64,000 bases of DNA from assembly GCF_001905345.1 (NCBI RefSeq), contig NZ_LFBV01000010.1:599238-663237 (forward strand), in the 5' to 3' direction. This stretch comes from Streptomyces uncialis (GTDB taxonomy: Bacteria; Actinomycetota; Actinomycetes; Streptomycetales; Streptomycetaceae). The notes beneath the pieces were generated by a model that worked only from the letters and a program-made list of their open reading frames with translations, searched no databases and was not told where the DNA came from. Shown one piece after another: positions 15,940 to 23,839 of this stretch. A program made the position numbers and the translations under genes. How positions within the stretch are numbered: the first letter of the stretch is position 1; each line of letters begins with the position of its first letter.

Positions 15940-16014
15940 TCCCCGCGGATATGTCCCGCTGGGCGCCCCGCCGCTCCGAAGGAAGAGGATCGGCGGGGCC
16001 CGGGATGCGCGGTT

Positions 16015-16218
16015 CTACTTGACGGACCGGGCGAGAGCGATCAGCCCGGCGAACGCGTCGGCGGAGACCATCAGGACCGGGCCAGTCGGCCGCTTGCTGT
16101 CCCGGACCGGGACGATGCCGGTCGTGGTGGCGTTCGACGGGGCCCACTCGATGCAGTTGCCACCGTTGTCACTGTACGAAGATGCGACCCAATGTTTCGG
16201 TTCGATTATGGTCGTCAC
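16015..16218 (-). CDS. DUF397 protein, separate copy
   Basis: This 67-residue protein (VASSYSDNGGNCIEWAPSNA, IVPVRDSKRPTGPVLMVSAD, FAGLIALARSVK) starts at GTG 16218 with GGAAGGG five bases upstream. It is on the minus strand and convergent with the small-protein operon, with no XRE gene directly beside it. It is more diverged than the three tandem copies, so it is not part of that recent expansion. Confidence 0.88.
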   Translation of the reverse strand: MTTIIEPKHWVASSYSDNGGNCIEWAPSNATTTGIVPVRDSKRPTGPVLMVSADAFAGLIALARSVK

Positions 16219-16456
16219 GGGTGCCCTTCCCTTCCTCATTCACCATGTCGCCGGACGGGGCTATCTCGGGCTCCCGTGGTCGCTGACCAGGACTTACGCT
16301 CAGCACGGTCAGTCAAGAGCGTTCGCGTCTGCGGGGGTGTCCCGTACCTGGTGGCGGAGCCCATCACCCAGCGATGGTGGTCCCCGTACAAACGGGCCGG
16401 TCCGACCCGGCGAAGCGCCAGGGCCGGGCGCCACGACCCGGGGCCCGGCACCCCCG

Positions 16457-17836
16457 TCAATCGTCATCCCCCGCCAGCCCCGCGAACGCCACGTCGATCG
16501 CCTCGCAGGTGCGGTCCAGCTCGTCGGGGGTGACCGCCGAGGAGACGAACCAGCAGGCCAGGCCGTACGCGTTGGTGTGTACGCCCTGGAGCAGCAGGTG
16601 GTGGCGGAACGCGTCGTAGCGGTGGCGGTCGAGGCGGAACGTGTCGCGGTACGCGCGGGTCGGGGTGCCGTCCGGGGTGAAGACCACCTGGAACATCGCG
16701 CCGACGCCCTGGACCGCGCACGGCACCCCGTGGTCCTTCGCGGCCCGGCGGATCGCCTCCATGATCCGCTGCCCGGTCGCTTCGATACGTCCCGTGACCG
16801 CCGGGTCCGCGAGCCGGGCCAGGGTGAGGGACGCGGCGGTGGCGCACAGGGGTGAGGAGTTGTACGTACCGCCGTGCTTGACGTACCCGGTCGCCAGCGG
16901 TTCCATCAGCTCCCGTACGCCCGCGAACGCCGCGATCGGCAGGCCGCCGCCCAGCGCCTTGGAGAAGACGGCGAGATCCGGCCGCACCCCGAACAGCGTC
17001 TGCGCCCCGCCGGGCCCCGTACGGAAGCCGGTGCAGACCTCGTCGAAGACCAGCGCGGTCCCGTGGGCCGTGCACAGGTCGCGCAGCAGGTCCAGGAAGC
17101 CGGGATCGGGCATCGTACAGGCGTTGTTGGCGACGATCGGTTCGCAGATCGCGGCGGCGAACTCGGCGGGGTGGGCGGCGAAGACCGCGCGCAGGGACTC
17201 GGGGTCGTTCCACGGGCAGACCACCACATCGGCCACCACCCCGGTCGGGATACCGGGCGAGTGCGGCACGGAGTGCGGCGCGTCGTGCGGTCCGGTCTCC
17301 TCCGGCGCGGGGCGGTTGGAGATCGCGAGGGTGTCGGTCCAGCCGTGGTAGTGCCCCTCGAACTTCAGGACACGGGACCGGCCGGTGACGCCCCGGGCCG
17401 TCCGGATCGCGCCCTGGACGGCCTCGGAGCCGGAGTTCGCGAACCGGACCAGCTCCGCGCACGGCACCATCTCCTGTATCCGCTCGGCCAGTTCGACCTC
17501 GGGGACGTTGCACGTACCGAACATGGTCCCGGTGGCCAGTACCTTCGTGAGCTCCCCGGTCAGTTCAGGGGGCGCGTGGCCGAGCACGGCGCTGCCGTAC
17601 GACAGCAGATAGTCCAGGTACTCGTTGCCGTCGACATCCCGGATACGCGCGCCCGAACCGCTCCGCATGTACAGCGGATAGGGGTCGGGCCCGGTCGAGG
17701 TGAGCCGGGAGGAGGAGCTGATCCCGCCCGCGAGGGACCTCTTGGCCCGTTCGAACCAGGAAGCGCTGAGTTCCGTCGATCCGAGGGAAGAAGCCGCTGC
17801 CCCGGCGGTGTGGTCCGCGGAGTTTCCGATGCCCAT
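16457..17836 (-). CDS. Class III PLP aminotransferase / glutamate-1-semialdehyde aminomutase-like
   Basis: This 459-residue enzyme resembles HemL but is not in a heme locus. Motifs are the N-terminal LAGGISSSSRLTSTGPDPYP, FANSGSEAVQGAIRTARGVT, EGHYHGWTD, the PLP Asp in LVFDEVCTGFRTGPGG, and Schiff-base Lys in VFSKALGGGLPIAA. AGGAGA precedes the start. GSA-like enzymes outside tetrapyrrole synthesis often move an amino group in secondary metabolism. It is divergent from an SDR gene and sits with a PhyH oxygenase and a phosphatase, suggesting a small-molecule pathway. The substrate is unknown. Confidence 0.88.
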   Translation of the reverse strand: MGIGNSADHTAGAAASSLGSTELSASWFERAKRSLAGGISSSSRLTSTGPDPYPLYMRSGSGARIRDVDGNEYLDYLLSYGSAVLGHAPPELTGELTKVLATGTMFGTCNVPEVELAERIQEMVPCAELVRFANSGSEAVQGAIRTARGVTGRSRVLKFEGHYHGWTDTLAISNRPAPEETGPHDAPHSVPHSPGIPTGVVADVVVCPWNDPESLRAVFAAHPAEFAAAICEPIVANNACTMPDPGFLDLLRDLCTAHGTALVFDEVCTGFRTGPGGAQTLFGVRPDLAVFSKALGGGLPIAAFAGVRELMEPLATGYVKHGGTYNSSPLCATAASLTLARLADPAVTGRIEATGQRIMEAIRRAAKDHGVPCAVQGVGAMFQVVFTPDGTPTRAYRDTFRLDRHRYDAFRHHLLLQGVHTNAYGLACWFVSSAVTPDELDRTCEAIDVAFAGLAGDDD

Positions 17837-18007
17837 CTGTCTCTCCTGTCGCTTACCGCTGTCCTGGTGGCCGGAATGCGCGGCCTTGACGGGTCCGGAG
17901 GTATTGCCGAAAACTCGGTGCGGCTCCGCCGGGGGGGATCACCGGAGCTGATTTCCGGAGAATTCAGGCCGGGCGGGCCGATGGCATATGACGAAGGGAA
18001 TTCCTGT

Positions 18008-18757
18008 ATGGCAGCCGGGAGAATTTCTGTGGTCACGGGTGCGGGCAGCGGCATCGGGCGGGCCTGCGCGCTCGGTCTGCTGGCCGCCGGCTGGACGGTG
18101 GTGCTGACCGGCCGCCGCGAGGCGCCGCTGAAGGAGACCGCACGGCTGGCCGGGGCGGCCGGGGACCGGGCCGTGCCGGTGACCTCGGACGTGACCGACC
18201 CGGACGCGGTCGACGACCTGTTCGCCGAGATCGACGCCCGGTTCGGGCGGCTCGACCTCCTGTTCAACAACGCGGCCGACGTCATGCCGTACACCCCGAC
18301 GGAGGAGGTGTCCGCCGCCGACTGGCACCGGGTCATGGACTCCGTCGCCACCGGTACGTTCCTCTGTTCGCGTGCCGCGTTCCGGCTGATGAAACGGCAG
18401 TCGCCACGCGGCGGACGGATCATCAACAACGGGGCTCCCTCCGCCCAGGTGCCCCGGCCGGACTCGATCGCGTTCACCGCGGCGAAGCACGCGGTCGCCG
18501 GGCTGACGCGCTCGCTGTCGCTGGACGGCCGCCGCCACGACATCTCCGCCGGCCAGATCGACATCGGCAATGTGACGCCCGAGGACCGCGGGCAGCCCGC
18601 CGTGCGCCAGGCCGACGGTTCACTGCGCGTGGAGCCCACCATGGACATCCGGCATGTCGTCGACATGGTGTGCGCCATGGCTGATCTTCCGGTCGGGGTC
18701 AACATCCAGTCCGTGACGGTGATGCCCAGCTCCATGCCGTACGTCGGGCGCGGCTGA
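18008..18757 (+). CDS. SDR-fold protein lacking most catalytic residues
   Basis: This 249-residue Rossmann protein keeps the cofactor motif TGAGSGIG (10-17), the D at SDVTD and NNAA. The close relatives I know read NNGSISA then PYTATKHA; here the same positions read NNGAPSA and AFTAAKHA. The catalytic Ser is Ala143 and the Tyr is Phe156. The usual Asn is Val113 and only Lys160 remains. It should bind NAD(P) but not do ordinary SDR catalysis. AAGGG precedes ATG 18008; ATG 17981 is a weaker alternative. Its last 138 bases overlap an antisense gene. Confidence 0.85.
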   Translation: MAAGRISVVTGAGSGIGRACALGLLAAGWTVVLTGRREAPLKETARLAGAAGDRAVPVTSDVTDPDAVDDLFAEIDARFGRLDLLFNNAADVMPYTPTEEVSAADWHRVMDSVATGTFLCSRAAFRLMKRQSPRGGRIINNGAPSAQVPRPDSIAFTAAKHAVAGLTRSLSLDGRRHDISAGQIDIGNVTPEDRGQPAVRQADGSLRVEPTMDIRHVVDMVCAMADLPVGVNIQSVTVMPSSMPYVGRG

Positions 18758-19312
18758 GGGCGGCCGGGCACCGGCGTCCAGGGCCGGCGCCCAGGCGGCG
18801 TCGGCCGCGACGAACGCCTCGATCAGCGGGACCTCGGGGAGGCGGCCCGCCCGCTCCCAGGACAGGACGCGGTGCAGCCCGTCCAGATGTATCAGCCCCT
18901 CCCCCGCCGTCATACGTTCGTAGTCGGCGCCGGGGACCGGGCGGGAGCTGAGGTAGAGCGGGCGCGGCGGCGCGGCGCTCTGCCGGTCGAGCTTGTGCGC
19001 GCACAGCGGATTGCCCGAGGCGTACTCCGCGCCCAGGGCGCGCAGCCGGACGGCCGCCGCGGCGACCGTCATACCGGTGGGCGGGACGAGTTCGACCGCG
19101 CCGCCCTCGCCGAGATGCCAGGGCAGCACGATGCCGAGGACGTCGCGGCGGTCGAGCAGGACACGGTGCCAATGGCCCAGCGCGGCGTCGGCGCTGTGCA
19201 GATGCTCCTCCGCCTCGTCGTTCGAGTTGGCCTCGTCACCGGGCGCGTAGGGGTGCTCGTCCGCGAGGTCGCGCAGCACACGGCCGAACGGGACGGAGGC
19301 GATCACTCTCAT
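18620..19312 (-). CDS. Unknown conserved protein with ParB/Srx-like signature
   Basis: The protein has 230 residues, starting MRVIASVPFGRVLRDLADEH. Distinct stretches are DDEANSN-like GDEANSNDEAEEHLHSADAA, DVLGIVLPWHLGEGG, LVPPTGMTVAAAAVRLRALG, and LIHLDGLHRVLSWERAGRLP. The last recalls the DGxHR loop of ParB/sulfiredoxin-fold proteins, including free amino acid kinases; this is inference. The final ~46 residues are antisense to the SDR gene and His/Asp/Gly-rich, so the ancestral stop was probably near 18760. It is likely co-transcribed after the PhyH gene. Confidence 0.7.
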   Translation of the reverse strand: MRVIASVPFGRVLRDLADEHPYAPGDEANSNDEAEEHLHSADAALGHWHRVLLDRRDVLGIVLPWHLGEGGAVELVPPTGMTVAAAAVRLRALGAEYASGNPLCAHKLDRQSAAPPRPLYLSSRPVPGADYERMTAGEGLIHLDGLHRVLSWERAGRLPEVPLIEAFVAADAAWAPALDAGARPPSAAPDVRHGAGHHRHGLDVDPDRKISHGAHHVDDMPDVHGGLHAQ

Positions 19313-19396
19313 ACAGGGTGCTGCCTTTCGGGGACGGGCTCGGGACGGGCTCGGGACGGGCGGGAGCGGGAGGTGACGACGCGCGCGCCGGGCGGC

Positions 19397-20227
19397 TCAG
19401 CGCGGCTGTCCCCCGTACCCGGTGGACCCGTACCCGGTGGACCCGTACTCGGTGAAGTGGGCTTCGTTGAACAGCTCCGGCCACTCGCCCCGGTCCAGGC
19501 CCAGCCGCCGCGCGGTGGCCAGCACATGCCGCCAGTACGGTTTGACCGGCGGCCACTTCACGCCGGTCCGGCAGTAGGAGCCGTCGATCATGTAGCGGAA
19601 CCCACCGGCGGGTTCGGGGGCGGCGCGCCGGGCGTGGAAGAGCGCGGAGTGCAGCAGGACGGTCGAACCGGGCGGCAGGTCGTCGATCACCACCTCGCCG
19701 GGCAGCTCACCGGTGCCCAGATGCGCGCGGGCGGTCTTGCCGACGACCTCCCGGTGGGAGCCGGGCAGTACGGCGAGGGGGTCCATCGAGGGGTCGAGTC
19801 CGCCGATGTAGTGCAGGGCGTGGGCCATGGGCAGGCGCCGGTCCCGCTGCGGATGCTGCTCGTAGTCGTGGTGCCAGGCCTTGCCGGGCGCGGCGGCGCC
19901 CCTGCGGTCGCTGTGCAGATGGTGGAAGACGAAGTCCGGGCCGATCAGATGGCACAGGACCCGCAGCAGCGGCGGATGGGCGGCCAGTTCGCCGTGGGCG
20001 GGGAGCTCTATCTCCACGAAGGGCGGGAGGCCGCCAGGGACCGGACCGGGGTACCGGCAGGCGTCGATGGAGCGGCGGCGGAGTCCGCTGTCCACCCAGT
20101 GGTCGACCTCCGGCCGGAGCCGGGCGAGGAGATCCGGGGGAAGGAAGCCCGGGAGTACGACGTATCCGTCGGTACGGAATTTCTCCAGAAGATCGTTCTC
20201 CAGGTCCATGGAAATCTGCGCGCGCAT
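19397..20227 (-). CDS. Phytanoyl-CoA dioxygenase (PhyH) family Fe(II)/2-oxoglutarate oxygenase
   Basis: The protein has 276 residues. The iron ligands are seen in KAWHHDYEQHP (HxD) and LLHSALFHARRAAP (distal His), and 2-oxoglutarate binding is likely by the Arg of FRYMIDGSY. ATG 20227 has GGGAGGG seven bases before it. The C terminus carries a short tandem repeat, EYGSTGYGSTGYGG, encoded by repeated GTACCCGGTGGACCC units. It is a hydroxylase or halogenase-type enzyme acting on a small molecule; context with an aminomutase-like enzyme and a phosphatase suggests tailoring. It is followed by the unknown 230-residue gene. Confidence 0.88.
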   Translation of the reverse strand: MRAQISMDLENDLLEKFRTDGYVVLPGFLPPDLLARLRPEVDHWVDSGLRRRSIDACRYPGPVPGGLPPFVEIELPAHGELAAHPPLLRVLCHLIGPDFVFHHLHSDRRGAAAPGKAWHHDYEQHPQRDRRLPMAHALHYIGGLDPSMDPLAVLPGSHREVVGKTARAHLGTGELPGEVVIDDLPPGSTVLLHSALFHARRAAPEPAGGFRYMIDGSYCRTGVKWPPVKPYWRHVLATARRLGLDRGEWPELFNEAHFTEYGSTGYGSTGYGGQPR

Positions 20228-20517
20228 GGAAAATCCCTCCCGCATCCCATTGCCTTTCGGAGAACCGTCATCCGGCACGTCCCCGAACATGACTGACGGC
20301 CACGACGGACAGCTGTCGTGGCAATTTCCGTGGAACAGGAGGGAAAGTTATCCGATTGTCTCCCCCGGTATGCGCGGCGGACGGACAATGGCCGGTGTGG
20401 ACCGGTATGACTCAAACAGGATCGGCCCCCTCGCCACCGGCCACCGTTCCCCCGTTTCCCTGTGGGCACTCCGGCATCGGGCCGTGCGGCAAGCGGGCGC
20501 GCCCCGTGCGATGTTCA

Positions 20518-20634
20518 GCCGTGCCGCGTCGCGTCCAGCAGTGCTTCGGTCATCTCCGCGAGCCGTTCCGCGTCGGCGGGGTCCAGGGTCCTCAGGGTGA
20601 GCGGGACGGGCTTGCCGCGGTCGATCGCGGTCCG
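20518..20634 (-). pseudogene. Coding-like stretch in frame after the phosphatase stop
   Basis: Directly after the phosphatase TGA the same frame stays open for 38 codons (ending in TGA), with strong GC third positions, reading IDRGKPVPLTLRTLDPADAE then RLAEMTEALLDATRHG. No start or ribosome site is visible. It may be the remnant 3' end of a lost gene, or a former fusion cut by a nonsense change. The rest of 20228-20517 shows no gene. Confidence 0.4.
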
Positions 20635-21216
20635 TCAGCGCGGCGGGCGGGAGGTCCCGCCGGGGTGGCCGTTCCAGCCTGAGGGCAGTGTGTAGGTCCA
20701 GCCCGGCTGCCAGGTGAACGGGACTTCGAGCGCGTCCTCGGGCGAAGCCCCGGCGAGCAGACAGTCCAGCGCCCACTGGTTGGCCGTATGGGCGATCAGG
20801 AGGACGCGCCGGCCGTCCCAGTCCCGGGCCAGGTCCTGGAGGAGGGAGTCGGTGGCGGCCAGGACCTGGCGGTAGCTCCGGCCCCCGGGGAAGGGGACGT
20901 CGAGGTGCCGGGTGCGCCGGGCGGCGACGAGCCGGGACGGGCGGCCGTTGAACTCGCCGTAGTCGCACTCCCGCAGCCGGGCGTCCTCGTGGATCGGGGG
21001 CCGGCCGTCGGGGAAGGCGATCCGGGCGGTGTCGACGGAGCGGCGCAGATCGGAGCTGAACACGGCCGCGATGTCCTGACCGCGGCGCCGTTCGCCGAGT
21101 TCACGGGCCTCGCGGCGGCCCTGCGCCGAGAGAAGGCCCGGGAGCCCGCCGGTGGAGATACCGGCCTCGTTGTCCGTCGTGGTGGAGTGCGCCTCGTAGA
21201 TGATCTCCACGGTCAT
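20635..21216 (-). CDS. Histidine phosphatase (phosphoglycerate mutase-like) family protein
   Basis: The protein has 193 residues, starting MTVEIIYEAHSTTTDNEAG with GGAG seven bases upstream. Family features are the N-terminal histidine in YEAHSTT (replacing the usual RHG context), FSSDLRRSVDTARIAF, RECDYGEFNG, and the second catalytic His in VLLIAHTANQWALD. The canonical Arg before the first His is absent (EAHS), as in a known actinobacterial subgroup. It probably hydrolyses a phosphate ester. It is upstream of the PhyH gene on the same strand but separated by 400 bp. Confidence 0.82.
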   Translation of the reverse strand: MTVEIIYEAHSTTTDNEAGISTGGLPGLLSAQGRREARELGERRRGQDIAAVFSSDLRRSVDTARIAFPDGRPPIHEDARLRECDYGEFNGRPSRLVAARRTRHLDVPFPGGRSYRQVLAATDSLLQDLARDWDGRRVLLIAHTANQWALDCLLAGASPEDALEVPFTWQPGWTYTLPSGWNGHPGGTSRPPR

Positions 21217-21492
21217 GCCGGGGCTCCGATCCCGGCGCCCGCGAGCGACCGGGTGCCCCTTCCGGCCACCGGTCCGGCCACCAGCGCCTCCTCTCGCCGT
21301 GGACACCGTGGTGTCCGGCATCCTGACGCACGAGGGTACGGGGACCGCGGCGGTGGTGACGGTGACTTTGACTTGACGGTCACGGGAGGGGACCGCGCAG
21401 CGAGCCCACCGGACGGCCGCGCAGCGGGCCCACCGGACGGCCGCGCAGCGGACGGACCCGCACCCCGGACCACCGCACCGCACCGCGTCCCG

Positions 21493-22089
21493 TCACCCCG
21501 AGGCCGCGGCGAACGCCCCCCGCGCGAGCCGGTGCAGCAGGTCCGCCGTGGCCGCCCGCGAGGGCAACGCCCCGGGCCGGCTCAGCCGCGGGGTGGAGTT
21601 GAGCAGCCCGAACACGGCGTGGACGGTGGCCCGTGCCTCCGTCTCGGTCAGCGCCGTGTACTGCGCGCGTACGGCGTCGACCCACAGTTCGACGTACTGC
21701 CGCTGGAGCTGGCGTACCAGCTTGCGGTCGCTCTCCCGGAGCCGGTCCAGTTCCCGGTCGTGGAGGGTGATCAGCGGCCGGTCGTCGAGGGCGAAGTCGA
21801 TATGGCCCTCGATGAGGGAGTCGAGGAGGGCGGCCGGGTCGTCGTCGGCGGCGGACTCCTCGACGCGCCGTCTGCCGCCGGTGAGCAGCTGTCCGCTGAT
21901 CCCGACGAGCAGCTCGGCCAGCATCGCGTCCTTGCCCGCGAAGTGGCGGTAGAGCCCGGGACCGCTGATGCCGACGGCGGCCCCTATCTCGTCCACCCCC
22001 ACCCCGTGGAACCCGCGCTCGGCGAAGAGCCGCGCGGCTTCCTTGAGGATCTGCTCGCGGCGGGTCAGGGCATCGGTTCTGGTGACCAT
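21493..22089 (-). CDS. TetR-family repressor of the leucine/isovalerate operon
   Basis: The protein has 198 residues. The N-terminal helix-turn-helix includes TRREQILKEAARLFAERGFH, VDEIGAAVGISGPGLYRHFA and GKDAMLAELL. It is divergent from the carboxylase/HMG-CoA lyase operon, with two operator-like sites in the 117-bp gap, so it very likely represses both its own gene and the operon, with a branched acyl-CoA as probable inducer. From memory its S. coelicolor counterpart occupies the same place. Confidence 0.93.
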   Translation of the reverse strand: MVTRTDALTRREQILKEAARLFAERGFHGVGVDEIGAAVGISGPGLYRHFAGKDAMLAELLVGISGQLLTGGRRRVEESAADDDPAALLDSLIEGHIDFALDDRPLITLHDRELDRLRESDRKLVRQLQRQYVELWVDAVRAQYTALTETEARATVHAVFGLLNSTPRLSRPGALPSRAATADLLHRLARGAFAAASG

Positions 22090-22111
22090 GCCGTCGATTC
22101 TAGACAGGGGC

Positions 22112-22127
22112 GTTAGCGGTCGTTAAC
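22112..22127. promoter_or_regulatory. TetR operator site 1, GTTAGCGGTCGTTAAC
   Basis: The arms GTTAGCG and CGTTAAC are inverted with one mismatch across GT. It is one of two similar sites exactly 29 bp apart, in the promoter gap between the repressor gene and the catabolic operon. Confidence 0.7.
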
Positions 22128-22140
22128 CTGAAGAGCGGAC

Positions 22141-22156
22141 GTTAACGCTCACTAAC
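22141..22156. promoter_or_regulatory. TetR operator site 2, GTTAACGCTCACTAAC
   Basis: The GTTA...TAAC ends are identical in form to site 1; inner positions are less symmetrical (5 of 7 pairs). It lies 50 bp before the operon start and would place two dimers on the same DNA face. Confidence 0.65.
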
Positions 22157-22206
22157 AACGCTGGACGGCCGGACAGGGCGCCGTACGGCCGAGGGGGCTC
22201 GACACG

Positions 22207-23829
22207 ATGCAAGAGGCACCGGTGCTGGAGAGCGCGGCCGATCCCGCCTCCACCGCGTTCCGGACCAACGAGGCGGCGCACCAGGCCCTCGGCGAGGAGC
22301 TGCGTACCCGGCTCGCCCGGGTCCGCCTCGGCGGCGGCGAACGCGCCCGTGCCCGGCACACCGCGCGCGGCAAGCTGCTGCCCCGGGACCGGGTGGACAC
22401 CCTGCTGGACCCGGGCTCCCCGTTCCTGGAGCTGGCCCCGCTCGCGGCCGAGGGCCTGTACGGCGGGGACGCCCCGGCGGCCGGGGTGATCGCGGGGGTG
22501 GGCCGGGTCTCGGGCCGTGAGTGCGTGATCGTCGCCAACGACGCCACGGTCAAGGGCGGCACCTACTACCCGATGACGGTGAAGAAGCACCTCCGGGCCC
22601 AGGAGGTGGCCCTGGAGAACCGGCTGCCGTGTCTGTACCTGGTGGACTCGGGCGGCGCGTTCCTGCCGATGCAGGACGAGGTCTTCCCCGACCGGGACCA
22701 CTTCGGGCGGATCTTCTTCAACCAGGCCCGGATGTCCGGCGCGGGCATCCCGCAGATCGCGGCGGTGCTCGGCTCCTGCACGGCGGGCGGCGCGTACGTC
22801 CCGGCGATGAGCGACGAAGCGGTGATCGTCCGCGGTCAGGGCACGATCTTCCTGGGCGGCCCGCCGCTGGTGAAGGCGGCGACGGGCGAGGTCGTCACCG
22901 CCGAGGAGCTGGGCGGCGGCGAGGTCCACTCCCGGACCTCGGGCGTCACCGACCATCTCGCGGAGGACGACGCGCACGCCCTGCGGATCGTCCGCACCAT
23001 CGTCTCGACGCTCCCCGCGCGCGGCGCCCCGCCCTGGACGGTGACCCCGGTCGAGGAGCCGAAGGCCGACCCGTACGGGCTGTACGGCGCGGTCCCGGTC
23101 GACTCCCGCACCCCGTACGACGTGCGTGAGGTCATCGCGCGGGTGGTGGACGGCTCCCGGTTCGCGGAGTTCAAGGCGGAGTTCGGGCAGACCCTGGTGA
23201 CGGGCTTCGCCCGGGTCCACGGCCACCCGGTGGGCATCGTCGCGAACAACGGCATCCTCTTCTCGGAGTCGGCGCAGAAGGGCGCCCACTTCATCGAGCT
23301 GTGCGACCAGCGCGGCATCCCGCTGCTGTTCCTCCAGAACATCTCCGGTTTCATGGTCGGCCGCGCGTACGAGGCGGGCGGTATCGCCAAGCACGGCGCG
23401 AAGATGGTGACGGCCGTCGCCTGCGCCCGGGTCCCGAAGCTGACCGTCGTGATCGGCGGGTCGTACGGCGCGGGCAACTACTCGATGTGCGGCCGGGCGT
23501 ACTCGCCGCGCTTCCTGTGGATGTGGCCCGGCGCGAAGATCTCCGTGATGGGCGGCGAGCAGGCCGCGTCCGTGCTCGCCACCGTCAAGCGCGACCAGCT
23601 CGCGGCGCGCGGCGAGGAGTGGCCCGCCGGGGACGAGGAGGCGTTCAAGGACCCGATCCGCGCCCAGTACGACACCCAGGGCAGCGCGTACTACGCCACC
23701 GCCCGGCTCTGGGACGACGGGGTCATCGACCCGCTGGAGACCCGCCAGGTCCTCGGCCTCGCCCTGACCGCCTGTGCCAACGCCCCGCTGCCGCCCCGGG
23801 GCGACGGCTTCGGCGTCTTCCGGATGTGA
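22207..23829 (+). CDS. Acyl-CoA carboxylase beta subunit (methylcrotonyl-CoA type)
   Basis: The protein has 540 residues. The carboxyltransferase fold is shown by ARGKLLPRDRVDTLLDPGSP, the first oxyanion region YLVDSGGAFLPMQDEVFPD, GSCTAGGAYVPAMSDE and in the C-domain GFMVGRAYEAGGIAKHGAKM and GGSYGAGNYSMCGRAYSPRF. These match methylcrotonyl/geranyl-CoA carboxylases, which act in leucine breakdown. It forms a complex with the biotinylated alpha subunit encoded next, and HMG-CoA lyase follows in the same operon. GAGGGGG precedes the ATG. The TetR sites lie just upstream. Confidence 0.95.
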   Translation: MQEAPVLESAADPASTAFRTNEAAHQALGEELRTRLARVRLGGGERARARHTARGKLLPRDRVDTLLDPGSPFLELAPLAAEGLYGGDAPAAGVIAGVGRVSGRECVIVANDATVKGGTYYPMTVKKHLRAQEVALENRLPCLYLVDSGGAFLPMQDEVFPDRDHFGRIFFNQARMSGAGIPQIAAVLGSCTAGGAYVPAMSDEAVIVRGQGTIFLGGPPLVKAATGEVVTAEELGGGEVHSRTSGVTDHLAEDDAHALRIVRTIVSTLPARGAPPWTVTPVEEPKADPYGLYGAVPVDSRTPYDVREVIARVVDGSRFAEFKAEFGQTLVTGFARVHGHPVGIVANNGILFSESAQKGAHFIELCDQRGIPLLFLQNISGFMVGRAYEAGGIAKHGAKMVTAVACARVPKLTVVIGGSYGAGNYSMCGRAYSPRFLWMWPGAKISVMGGEQAASVLATVKRDQLAARGEEWPAGDEEAFKDPIRAQYDTQGSAYYATARLWDDGVIDPLETRQVLGLALTACANAPLPPRGDGFGVFRM

Positions 23830-23839
23830 GGGCCACGCC

